11,777 nucleotides of DNA from Cocleimonas sp. (GCA_021647365.1 JAKIUW010000044.1:1-11777), one strand, 5' to 3'; numbered from the stretch's first letter, positions 1 to 7,505 are shown. Numbers and translations: made by a program. Notes: generated from the sequence alone by a model not told the origin.

Positions 1-24
1 GAAGACTGTATTATGATGTGCCAT
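1..24 (-). CDS. IS4-family transposase (DUF4372 type), N-terminal fragment cut by window edge
   Basis: Only the first eight codons are present, reading MAHHNTVF on the minus strand. From memory this matches the usual start of IS4-family transposases carrying an N-terminal DUF4372 domain. A Shine-Dalgarno-like AAGGAA lies about seven bases upstream of the ATG, identical in the right-hand copy. The rest of the gene continues out of the window, so intactness cannot be judged. Confidence 0.7.
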
Positions 25-122
25 GCTTGATTCCTTCTTTGATTCAATGACTTATTGCTAAGACAATTTTATCAGATTTTGGAGTCAGGCACTTACTTTT
101 TATGTTAACGGGACAGTAGTGG
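1..122 (-). mobile_element. IS4-family insertion sequence, 5' end (partial)
   Basis: This is the transposase-proximal end of an insertion sequence whose body lies to the left, outside the window. Its 122 bases are an exact reverse complement of 11651-11772. The outer boundary is placed at 122 because the two copies diverge abruptly there, and the terminal bases read CCACTACTGTCCCGTTAAC inward on the minus strand, a plausible terminal inverted repeat. The copy holds the IS promoter region, a ribosome binding site and the first eight transposase codons. The family call rests on the transposase start. The other IS end and the target duplication cannot be seen. Confidence 0.85.
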
Positions 123-136
123 CTTTAAATACATAC

Positions 137-142
137 TATACT
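137..142 (+). promoter_or_regulatory. Candidate -10 box just outside the IS end
   Basis: TATACT lies 15 bases outside the IS boundary and 31 bases before the start of the 221-aa gene. A -35 box at the usual distance would fall inside the IS terminus (around 114-122), where no good TTGACA match is seen. A hybrid IS/host promoter is possible but weakly supported. Confidence 0.25.
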
Positions 143-172
143 AAAGATATTAAACGTCGGAGCAGAGCCTAA

Positions 173-838
173 ATGCTAAAAATCTATAACAGAGGAGAAC
201 ACAAAGGAGGGTTTATTGGGGTTCGTATTGCAGTTATGGTTGGCGGCAAACATAGGCAAAAGTATTTTAGCTATAAAAATTCAAACAAATCAAAAGAAGC
301 CATTTACAAAGATGCAGAACAGGTCCACAGAGAATGGTTAATGTTAAAAAATCTTGCTAGCACGGAAACTCAAAGGGAATCTAAAGAATTAAGAAGATTG
401 ACCTCCCCATATTCCACTGGCGTCAAAGGGATAAAATTTAGTATCAGTCATAGTAGGGCATACTTCTTTGTTCAAGGTAGTACAGATAATAAACTTTTTT
501 ACAAAAACTTTAGTATTAATGACTATGGATATGATCTTGCTTGGTACAAAGCTTGTGAGTTTCTTCAGAGTAACAAGGATTATTCAATCTTTGACAATAT
601 TTACAAACGCAAACCCCAAAAAGAAATGCTGTTAATTACCTTTAGGCATTTATTTTTTACTACCAACAAACAAATTCACTTTGAAAGCATATCTTCAATT
701 ATAGAAGAACCAATCTTCATAAATTGGCTCAAGCAATTAGCGAGGCAGTATAGTGATAACAAAGCCTTTAAAGAGAAGGTATTTGAATATATATCCTCCA
801 ATAAAATTTACGATAAAGAGTTATTGGACGTAGTATAA
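173..838 (+). CDS. Putative DNA-binding protein with two AP2-like repeats
   Basis: This 221-aa protein has no confident named family. Residues about 13-60 and 81-132 each show the general pattern of an AP2-type three-stranded sheet plus helix. The second is clearer: GVKGI at 83-87, alternating strand residues, then YG at 118-119 and a helix with A123 and A127. Bacterial AP2-like domains occur in phage and mobile-element proteins and in some homing endonucleases, but no HNH motif is visible here. The C-terminal 90 residues are helical and rich in Lys, Ile and Phe. GGAG at 159-162 supports the ATG at 173. The gene starts 51 bases from the IS end. The fold call is inference from pattern; a plain hypothetical protein is the fallback. 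Confidence 0.5.
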   Translation: MLKIYNRGEHKGGFIGVRIAVMVGGKHRQKYFSYKNSNKSKEAIYKDAEQVHREWLMLKNLASTETQRESKELRRLTSPYSTGVKGIKFSISHSRAYFFVQGSTDNKLFYKNFSINDYGYDLAWYKACEFLQSNKDYSIFDNIYKRKPQKEMLLITFRHLFFTTNKQIHFESISSIIEEPIFINWLKQLARQYSDNKAFKEKVFEYISSNKIYDKELLDVV

Positions 839-906
839 AACGACAACTGCTTCCTACCTCGTTCTTCTATTTAGCATTATAGAAACCATAAACATAAATT
901 TAATAC

Positions 907-912
907 TATACT
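907..912 (+). promoter_or_regulatory. Candidate -10 box upstream of the PAAR-like gene
   Basis: TATACT lies 44 bases before the ATG of the DUF4280 gene, in the 118-base gap after the AP2-like gene. No convincing -35 was found, and the gap contains no clear terminator hairpin, so co-transcription with the upstream gene is also possible. The ribosome binding site is a modest AGGTG about ten bases before the ATG. Confidence 0.25.
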
Positions 913-956
913 TTTCTTATCAAACGTAAATAAGATAACTTACAGGTGTAAATATT

Positions 957-1346
957 ATGGGAATTCAGGTATGTAATGGCGCAAGTTTGATGTGTTCCTT
1001 TGGGGCGGCGCCCAGTTCACTGGTGGTTCTTCCAATAAATAGAGTGTTAACCAGTCACCAACCGGCGGCAAATATCATGGATTACAAACCAATGGTTAAC
1101 ATACTCCCCTTTGGCGCATGCACCAGTTTAGCCAATCCAACGGTAGCGAGCGCTACTTCAGCGGCTTTGGGCGTACTTACACCTATGCCTTGTATCCCTG
1201 CAACTATGTCTCCTTGGATTGTAGGCTCTCCAACCGTAATAGTTGGTAATCAACCATCCTTAAATAATACTTCCAAGCTCATGTGTAACTGGGCGGGTAG
1301 TATTAGTGTTGTGGTACCTGGGCAGATTACTGAGATTATTCCCTGA
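957..1346 (+). CDS. PAAR-like DUF4280 protein, T6SS spike tip
   Basis: The 129-aa protein matches the DUF4280 pattern throughout: a start with VCNGASLMCSFG, then MVNILPFGACTSLANP around 46-61, TPMPCIP around 75-81, and a closing SKLMCNWAG near 106-114. Cysteines 6, 13, 55, 79 and 110 sit at conserved-looking places. Family members are PAAR-like proteins thought to sharpen the VgrG spike and carry effectors. It is encoded opposite to the vgrG operon and converges on it, with only 21 bases between its stop and the stop of the 336-aa gene. It is a stand-alone tip with no fused toxin domain, so the neighbouring metallopeptidase is the obvious cargo. The family call is strong; cargo pairing is inferred from position. 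Confidence 0.85.
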   Translation: MGIQVCNGASLMCSFGAAPSSLVVLPINRVLTSHQPAANIMDYKPMVNILPFGACTSLANPTVASATSAALGVLTPMPCIPATMSPWIVGSPTVIVGNQPSLNNTSKLMCNWAGSISVVVPGQITEIIP

Positions 1347-1367
1347 GTTATTTTGTGAAACCCAAAT

Positions 1368-2378
1368 TCAAGAATTAGATATTTCTAATATCTGAGGCCC
1401 TAGTATTGAGCTGGATAAAACAACGTAGCAAGCATAGCTTCCCTTTGCATCTTCTAAATCATAACCTTCCAGAACATTTATAGATAAATGTCCTTCAATT
1501 AGCCCTCCAGAATTCATTTTATAAATGGGCACTTGCCAATCAAATTGAAAAGGGTCTTTACTACTATTAGGAATAATAATTAGACTTAAAGGGATTATGG
1601 CTAAAACCTTTTCTTGCCCTCTATCTCGATAATTATGGATGATTTCTTTTTTAGGTTTGTAAAAAGACTCCATTGGCATATTAAAAGTAACACTTAAACT
1701 AATTGAGGCCTTATTATTAGAAACCAATGGTTTTACTTTAAACTTTATACCCTTTTCTTTTAACTCATTAGCCCCTTTAGCCGGAAAAAAACTTGGGAGC
1801 AAAATAGAGTCTTCTAAAGTAGGTTTGGGGAAAATTGACTCCGGTTCTGTTTGACTAAGTTTTGCATCACCGTTAAGAACGACTTTTACTGAATTTGAAA
1901 TCCAATCGAAATTAATAGCCGTAAAAAACCATACTCCAGTATTCCAATTGATACCCAGTTTTTCTTTAGCATCAATTTTGGCTAATTGAGCCATTACTCC
2001 TTCAGGTTCATTATCTGGTAGTATATAGGAATTATCATCGGCTCCTGAACTTTCAAGCCTTCTTTTTTTAACATCTAGTCTTCTGAACATATGCCCATGA
2101 ACTACCAAACTGCTCTGAATATTAATACCCACCAAGATGCATTGATCCGCCAAGTTAAAGAGCCGATCACGTTTACTATTAAATTTTGACGCAAACACTA
2201 TTGGTAATTGATCATGCAGGCTTGTATCTATCAGTGAAGGAGCATTCAATGCAATTCCAAAATAATTTTCATCCAGCAATAATAATTCTCTTTCGAACAA
2301 TATTTCAACAATATCCTCAAAATATTGTTGATCCGTAAAATTAAGAAAGTTATTAACTACTTGTTGATTTAATAGCAT
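1368..2378 (-). CDS. Unknown 336-aa protein, possible immunity or accessory factor of the adjacent metallopeptidase
   Basis: I do not recognise this protein. It has no signal peptide, no membrane segment and no visible catalytic motif. It opens with a helical region rich in Leu, Phe and Glu (residues 1-35), followed by mixed, probably beta-rich sequence to the end, suggesting a soluble cytoplasmic protein. It is the last gene of the vgrG operon: its ATG lies ten bases after the metallopeptidase stop, and its Shine-Dalgarno AAGGG overlaps that TAA stop, so translation is probably coupled. Position directly after a likely toxin is typical of immunity genes, but 336 aa is large for one, and a chaperone or a second secreted protein is also possible. 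Function is therefore inference only. Confidence 0.8.
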   Translation of the reverse strand: MLLNQQVVNNFLNFTDQQYFEDIVEILFERELLLLDENYFGIALNAPSLIDTSLHDQLPIVFASKFNSKRDRLFNLADQCILVGINIQSSLVVHGHMFRRLDVKKRRLESSGADDNSYILPDNEPEGVMAQLAKIDAKEKLGINWNTGVWFFTAINFDWISNSVKVVLNGDAKLSQTEPESIFPKPTLEDSILLPSFFPAKGANELKEKGIKFKVKPLVSNNKASISLSVTFNMPMESFYKPKKEIIHNYRDRGQEKVLAIIPLSLIIIPNSSKDPFQFDWQVPIYKMNSGGLIEGHLSINVLEGYDLEDAKGSYACYVVLSSSILGPQILEISNS

Positions 2379-2388
2379 TTTATTACCC

Positions 2389-4107
2389 TTAATCGAAAGA
2401 ACTCATATCTTGTAATTGCAAATAAGGCTTGCAAACATCACAAAATGTATTAGTACATTCATCAGTATTTGAACCAAACATAATACAACTTCCGAACCCA
2501 AGTTGCGGAAGTCTTTGGTTTGCATTCTTCCAGTTTATGTTGTTAGGGATTTGATCGTCAGGAATAAGAACTCCTTCGTTATCAACAGGTCTTGCATCGT
2601 TTCTACAATGTGAACCCCAATCACCATGTCCTTGATATAGAAACGGGTGTTCTTTCATTTTTAATCTTCTAGCTGTCCTTCTGATAGGCGTTTGAGACCA
2701 TTTATGACCAAACTCGTGTGAGGCTGTATTATTAAAGTCTTCTACACTTTTACCAGCTTCTGCTGGTGCTAAAGGATCATATACAGCAAGCAAACCATGC
2801 TCTGGGGTAAGACCTAAATATTCATCGCATGTTTCAAAATTTAAAGTAAGTGAAATAGGATTATTTACTGTTGGGACAGGTGCTTCAGCAGGCAATGTTA
2901 CCGTTACTCGTAGAGTTGAGGTTCTATCTTTATCTATTGTAATATTATCATCTGTAATTCTACCTCTCCTCCTTGGTCGATTTTTTGTCCTCCATACTCC
3001 TCGTCTAACTAGAGCTCTTCTAGTGTTAACTGCAGGTTTGGATATTATTTTTCCTCCAGCCCCTGCAGGTATTGCTAATGACAAGAGCTGCTCAGGAGAT
3101 GTTATTTCAATATTTAGTGTGCCTCCTCTTTGATCTGTTGTGCCGCAATAGTATTCACATACAATTAAATTTTCTATTATTGGATATTTTGTATTGTCTC
3201 TTTCTAAATTTAATTGTGCTCTTCTGTGAAATTCACGAACATTTACTTCACTAACGTTAACTACTATTCTTTCTCCTGCTCCTACTTTAAACATATATTC
3301 TGGAAGAAAAGTTTTATCTTGCAAAGCACTAGGTAAATCTTCCTTTGTGAATTCTTTGGTCTTAGACATTACCATTTCCGCAAATACCTCCGCATATGCT
3401 GCCTCAGAATTTTCTGGTCTTGCTACTGGGTGCCCCTCAGCATGTGTTATCTGATACCAAAACCTTCTCCAGACTTGATAATTTTCTGTTGATAGAGATT
3501 CACCATCAGCAGAACCTTCTGTATTTCGATGCAATTTAGCATTAATCATAAATTGATCCCCTCCATATTCTGATGTATAAAAAACGACTAGGTTTCTAGT
3601 CCACCCCTCGCTATCGGTCCTAACACTAATAGTTTCTCTACCATTCTCCCTACTAAAACCTTCTTTTCTACGTCCTTGTACTGTTTCATTTCTCCACACA
3701 TCTTGACCTCCCACAGGATTTGACCGATTAGGTCCGTCGGTTCTTATGTAGGTAAAAGTTACTCTAGCCTCTGATAATTTATCAGACTCTCCATTCTTTT
3801 GAACTACTCTAGCTCGAAAGCATATCTTTCGACCATACTCCGGGACCCTATTCGACCTTCCATCTAGGTCTTGATCTACATTTATATATTGCCTAAGACT
3901 TTCACCAAAGGGCCTCATCAGACTATCTTCTGATGTAAATCTCGTATGCCATGGATTGATAATACTTCCGACCACTAGCTTTTCACTTTCCTGCTCTACA
4001 ACTTCTATAAGCTCAACTATTTCATACCCCACAAGAGGACATGTGGCTACTGTACAATTTGCTGGTTCATCTCCTCCATTAGAACGAGGTCTTGTGGGGT
4101 TTGTCAT
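2389..4107 (-). CDS. Putative T6SS zinc-metallopeptidase effector
   Basis: This 572-aa protein carries a zinc peptidase motif HEFGH at 464-468. A second conserved-looking block follows 26 residues later, HGDWGSHC at 494-501, where H494 or H500 could be the third zinc ligand. The C-terminus is cysteine rich (C541, C551, C556, C559), ending GSCIMFG...FCDVCKPYL, which resembles other vgrG-linked metallopeptidases I recall. Residues 1-40 hold C18, C23 and a hydrophobic VGYEIVELIEVV stretch, perhaps for docking. Residues 85-420 look beta-rich, with an Arg-rich segment at 363-383. There is no signal peptide, as expected for T6SS cargo. AAGGTAAG at 4111-4118 supports the start. It follows the DUF4123 and 123-aa genes. 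The peptidase motif is seen; the effector role is inferred from context. Confidence 0.75.
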   Translation of the reverse strand: MTNPTRPRSNGGDEPANCTVATCPLVGYEIVELIEVVEQESEKLVVGSIINPWHTRFTSEDSLMRPFGESLRQYINVDQDLDGRSNRVPEYGRKICFRARVVQKNGESDKLSEARVTFTYIRTDGPNRSNPVGGQDVWRNETVQGRRKEGFSRENGRETISVRTDSEGWTRNLVVFYTSEYGGDQFMINAKLHRNTEGSADGESLSTENYQVWRRFWYQITHAEGHPVARPENSEAAYAEVFAEMVMSKTKEFTKEDLPSALQDKTFLPEYMFKVGAGERIVVNVSEVNVREFHRRAQLNLERDNTKYPIIENLIVCEYYCGTTDQRGGTLNIEITSPEQLLSLAIPAGAGGKIISKPAVNTRRALVRRGVWRTKNRPRRRGRITDDNITIDKDRTSTLRVTVTLPAEAPVPTVNNPISLTLNFETCDEYLGLTPEHGLLAVYDPLAPAEAGKSVEDFNNTASHEFGHKWSQTPIRRTARRLKMKEHPFLYQGHGDWGSHCRNDARPVDNEGVLIPDDQIPNNINWKNANQRLPQLGFGSCIMFGSNTDECTNTFCDVCKPYLQLQDMSSFD

Positions 4108-4165
4108 ACACTTACCTTATTTTTTTATAAGAAATTACTTTGTTTCAGTTTCTTTTACTTCCACA

Positions 4166-4537
4166 CTAGTTTTGGTTACTGCTATTTCCTTTCATATTAT
4201 TATCGAGCACCCAATCATGGATTTTTTCAGCTCGTAACATTTCATCATTATCGCTTTGCAAGATTTCGCTTACTCCAGAATATTTTTTATCAGCATCAAA
4301 GTCCCTTCCAAATAATAATGTTAATTCAATATATATACGTATCGGGCCCTTAAGAGTAAAGCCATATGAATTTGCTCGTTTCATAGCTTGTTGTATGACA
4401 ATTCGAAGCTTTTTATCACCAATCTTTTCGCTATGCTTGGGAGAAAATTCTTTACTATGAAGCACCATTTCATCTTCAAAGCTTCGTAAAGAAGCTTTTT
4501 CAAAAACTTTCATTTGTTTTTTAGTAATTGTTAACAT
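4166..4537 (-). CDS. Small conserved T6SS-associated protein of unknown function
   Basis: The 123-aa protein opens with MLTITKKQMKVFEKASLRSF and looks helical through most of its length, with a central YGFTLKGPIRIYIEL segment near residues 58-72 and FGRDFDAD near 76-83. I recall similar short proteins beside DUF4123 and vgrG genes in other proteobacteria, usually left as hypothetical. Its ATG is only five bases after the DUF4123 stop, with a weak Shine-Dalgarno, so translational coupling to the adaptor is likely. It is followed after 58 bases by the metallopeptidase. It has no signal peptide or membrane segment. A role as co-adaptor or effector chaperone fits the order adaptor, this gene, effector, but that is inference. 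Confidence 0.75.
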   Translation of the reverse strand: MLTITKKQMKVFEKASLRSFEDEMVLHSKEFSPKHSEKIGDKKLRIVIQQAMKRANSYGFTLKGPIRIYIELTLLFGRDFDADKKYSGVSEILQSDNDEMLRAEKIHDWVLDNNMKGNSSNQN

Positions 4538-4542
4538 TTAAT

Positions 4543-5277
4543 TCATTGCTTCGGTTTAATTCTCATAATCACTGTTTTTTCTTCACTAACATCAGTATCT
4601 TGAGATGCTGGTAGTCCGCCAGCCTTTTCAGGGATTACATTATCTTTTTCTTGGCTTACTGGTTTTACCCGCATCATTACCGTTTTCTCTTCATTAACAT
4701 CGGTCTCAGCAACACCTGGAACACTTGATTCTAATCTTGTTTCTTCAATTTCCAGTTCCTCTTTAATCTCACTTTTAATAGGTCTTTTAAACGACTGTAA
4801 TGATTTATCACCTTTGTTAAATAATAGATAACTATCAATATCTTTAAATAAAATATCATTATCTTCAACGGTACAGATTGGAAGATAGGTTTTCATTACC
4901 CTTGGATCATAGTATCTAAACAAGAGCGATTTACCTTCGGGAGACTCAACCCTCAAAAATGACCTGAAGTGCCTTCTAAACTGAATGAAGTCATCTTTAA
5001 CTGTTGTTTTTGCATAAATACAGCACGGTTCCTCAAGACTTTCATCTAGCAGCCAATTAGAAAACTTGTTTTCCTTTTCTAGCTTAACTAGATAAGGAGC
5101 AGCTTCTGCTAAATCAAAAGGGAGTTCACCTCTAAATAAACAAGTGTTTTTTGGCTCATGCTCTTCTAGCTTTGCCAATAATCCGGGCAATGATGCTCCA
5201 TCAACAACCGCATAGACATCGTGCCTTGACCCAAAAAGCTGTTCTTGTAATGTACTTATGTTTACTTCTTCTACCAT
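4543..5277 (-). CDS. DUF4123 T6SS effector adaptor (Tap/TEC type)
   Basis: Residues about 15-160 match the DUF4123 pattern: a start with VYAVVDGASLPGL, a central FRRHFRSFLRVESPEGKSLLFRYYDPRV block, then a short C-terminal lobe. DUF4123 proteins are cytoplasmic chaperones that bind a specific effector and place it on its cognate VgrG; they are not secreted. The gene lies 41 bases after vgrG and five before the 123-aa gene, the usual order of spike, adaptor, cargo. The last 60 residues are an acidic, probably disordered tail holding two near-identical motifs, TDV-(N/S)-EEKTV-(M/I)-MR-(V/I)-KP, at 192-206 and 228-242. That tail is unusual for the family as I know it. Family call strong; partner identity inferred from position. 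Confidence 0.85.
   Translation of the reverse strand: MVEEVNISTLQEQLFGSRHDVYAVVDGASLPGLLAKLEEHEPKNTCLFRGELPFDLAEAAPYLVKLEKENKFSNWLLDESLEEPCCIYAKTTVKDDFIQFRRHFRSFLRVESPEGKSLLFRYYDPRVMKTYLPICTVEDNDILFKDIDSYLLFNKGDKSLQSFKRPIKSEIKEELEIEETRLESSVPGVAETDVNEEKTVMMRVKPVSQEKDNVIPEKAGGLPASQDTDVSEEKTVIMRIKPKQ
4564..4704 (-). repeat. Tandem repeat pair encoding the adaptor tail motif
   Basis: Two 33-base units, 4564-4596 and 4672-4704, lie exactly 108 bases apart in frame inside the DUF4123 gene. They encode TDVSEEKTVIMR and TDVNEEKTVMMR. The bases differ mainly at synonymous or conservative sites while the protein motif is kept, suggesting an old duplication held by selection. Confidence 0.7.
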
Positions 5278-5318
5278 TTCAATTTTCTGTCTCTAATTAA
5301 AGTGAATTGATTCAAATA

Positions 5319-7505
5319 TTATGATGGTGGTAATTTACTTCCTGCCGTACCTGCCTTTGCTCCCGCAGTACCTGATTTATTACCAGCATTCGCTCCTGCC
5401 TCAGCTTTGCTTCCTGCACTTCCACCTGCCGCAGCAGCGGCTGCACTCTCGCACTCCTCACAAAAAGGAGTTCCATCTTGTGAAGCCTGCCTCAATACAG
5501 ATGCTGTGGGGGTAGTCTCACCAGAATGAGATCTTGGGGCTGGTTGCGTATCTTCAGGTGGTTGTCGATTATCTGCTTCTCTTGGTAACTTGGCTTTTTC
5601 CGGGTCTGAGCCCAGACCAGATGCTGCCGCCCCCCCGCTATTAATTTTCACCATCGCTCCATTAATAGAAATACCCGCAGGTCCAATATCAATAAAGCTA
5701 CCACCAGCCTTAAGGCTTAGTTGTATTCCTGCCTCAATAATGACTTTTGAGCCCGCCTTTAGGTGGATTTCTTTGCCAGACTCGTGTGCGTAACTCAGTG
5801 CCGCTTTTGAATAAATATGTTCCTCCGTTTCTATGGAAATTACATCTTCTGCAAAATAGTTTAGTTCTCCTTTGATACTGTGATGCTTATCACCATAGAC
5901 TTTATCATAGGAGGTTCCCTTCACTATATGATGTTGATTCTTTCCCACCCATGTTAAATGATCTTTATTGGTACGCTGGTCATGTTGTTTTTGGGCATGG
6001 ATAAATATTTGTTCTTCATCCTTGGTATCATCCATGGTTATTTCATTAAATCCTCCACCACCTTTGGTACTGCGTGTTTTTATACCACTTACATTCTTTT
6101 TTGCAGGCAAGTTATAAGGTGGCATTAAATCTGCGTTATACACTCTACCCGTGATAATAGGACGATCAGGATCACCTTCTAAGAAATCTACAACAACCTC
6201 TTGACCAATACGAGGGATATGAATAGCTCCCCATTTTCTGCCTGCCCAGTTCTGTGAAACTCTTATCCAACAAGAACTATTTTCGTCGGCTTTGCCGTAG
6301 CGATCCCATGGGAACTGAACCTTCACTCTTCCATATTTATCACAGTGGATTTCTTCACCTTGCGGTCCAACAACGCGTGCACTCTGTGGACCTTCTACTA
6401 TAGATGCTTTACTTTTTCGCTTACTTCTAAAAGGAGTAGTCGCTTTTATGACCTGAAATTTATTTTTATAAATAAATCCTGATCCTCCTCCCTGTGTAGA
6501 ACCAAATGCATCTTGATCAGCTTCATGTATGACACTTGTAACTAAATATTCTATATTCTGATCTTCACGAGGATATTTCATCATTGCCATTAGTCCACCA
6601 GCAATAAACTCCCGTGCGTTGCTTTTACCTTTGACAACAGCGTATTTACTATGCATTTCCTCTTGCCTTATGCGTGCATAGTGTTTGCCTTCATCAAAAG
6701 TTTGGTATTTTCCTGGATAGTCATAAACTTCCTCTTTGGACTTTGCATGGTCTATAGGGGAAGAGTGATCATTGCGGATAAAAGCTCGCGGGTTTTTAAA
6801 ATCATAATCGTCTAACATCACAGAGCCAGATTTTATGGTTCGTTTGTGTTTCCAATGAGTAATGATGTCTTCGTGGCGTATTGTCGTGGAGTCAGGAGGA
6901 TGAAAAGCAATCCCATCCTCATAGGCTGGAATGGTTTCATGGGATGAATATGAATCACACAAGATGAGCTTATGAAAGTCTTTGTGGTGCTCAAAATAGT
7001 AGTAAATACCCTCTTCTTCCATCAATCGTGAAACGAAATTAAAATCACTTTCACGATATTGCACCGTATATTCTCTTTGGCGATAAGCTCCATTTAAACG
7101 CAGTTCAAATTCAGTATAGCCATTATCATTAAATACCGACTCTATAATATTTACAGCAGTTTGTTCTTGAAAAATCCGGCAGTCGTTGGTTCGTTTTAAA
7201 AACCATAACCACGGCGATACTGTTGCAAAATATGTGGCAAAGCCTTCTGTATTTTTACCTTGCGTAAAATCGGTGATTAATCCATTGAAAAAGCGTTCTT
7301 CATCACCAGAAACATTAAGACGTATAGTAACGTTTTCTCCCAGCAGGGACTCAAATTCTATATCTTCAGCCTTACTTCTTAAAGTTACTTCAAGCTTGAA
7401 TAGCCGCCCGAGCTTCTCCTCAGCTTTAAAGTTATGCAATAACAAAACATCGCTACCTAGCGGGGAATAAAACTCCAATTCTCTGTTAGCTTGACTCAAA
7501 ACCAT
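5319..7505 (-). CDS. vgrG: VgrG (TssI) T6SS spike protein with low-complexity C-terminal tail
   Basis: The 728-aa protein has the standard VgrG layout. The gp27-like base spans about 1-350, including VQYRESDFNFVSRLMEEEGIYYYF near 148-171. The gp5 OB-fold spans about 383-465, with CDKYGRVKVQFPWDR near 388-402 and WIRVSQNWAGRKWG near 413-426. The needle spans about 485-625, ending in DUF2345-like KAGSKVIIEAGIQLSLKAGG. It trimerises into the spike that pierces target cells and carries the PAAR tip. Residues 630-728 are a disordered extension with TPFCEECE at 679-686, then an Ala/Gly/Ser/Lys tail; there is no fused toxin domain. It is the first gene of the minus-strand operon. The start has only a weak GGG Shine-Dalgarno at 7513-7515. 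Confidence 0.96.
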   Translation of the reverse strand: MVLSQANRELEFYSPLGSDVLLLHNFKAEEKLGRLFKLEVTLRSKAEDIEFESLLGENVTIRLNVSGDEERFFNGLITDFTQGKNTEGFATYFATVSPWLWFLKRTNDCRIFQEQTAVNIIESVFNDNGYTEFELRLNGAYRQREYTVQYRESDFNFVSRLMEEEGIYYYFEHHKDFHKLILCDSYSSHETIPAYEDGIAFHPPDSTTIRHEDIITHWKHKRTIKSGSVMLDDYDFKNPRAFIRNDHSSPIDHAKSKEEVYDYPGKYQTFDEGKHYARIRQEEMHSKYAVVKGKSNAREFIAGGLMAMMKYPREDQNIEYLVTSVIHEADQDAFGSTQGGGSGFIYKNKFQVIKATTPFRSKRKSKASIVEGPQSARVVGPQGEEIHCDKYGRVKVQFPWDRYGKADENSSCWIRVSQNWAGRKWGAIHIPRIGQEVVVDFLEGDPDRPIITGRVYNADLMPPYNLPAKKNVSGIKTRSTKGGGGFNEITMDDTKDEEQIFIHAQKQHDQRTNKDHLTWVGKNQHHIVKGTSYDKVYGDKHHSIKGELNYFAEDVISIETEEHIYSKAALSYAHESGKEIHLKAGSKVIIEAGIQLSLKAGGSFIDIGPAGISINGAMVKINSGGAAASGLGSDPEKAKLPREADNRQPPEDTQPAPRSHSGETTPTASVLRQASQDGTPFCEECESAAAAAAGGSAGSKAEAGANAGNKSGTAGAKAGTAGSKLPPS

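Noticed and set aside
1377..1393. Palindrome AGATATT-TCT-AATATCT as a terminator between the converging genes
   Set aside because: The stem is AT-rich, has no T-run on either side and lies inside the last codons of the 336-aa gene, so it is not a convincing terminator.
3072..4237. Plus-strand open frames of 60 and 93 codons inside or across the metallopeptidase gene
   Set aside because: They lie antisense to a gene with clear motifs, have composition expected of shadow frames (strings of Leu, Phe, Ser, Ile) and lack ribosome binding sites of note.
5321..7470. Plus-strand open frames antisense to vgrG
   Set aside because: They are shadows of the strongly supported vgrG frame with no family resemblance.
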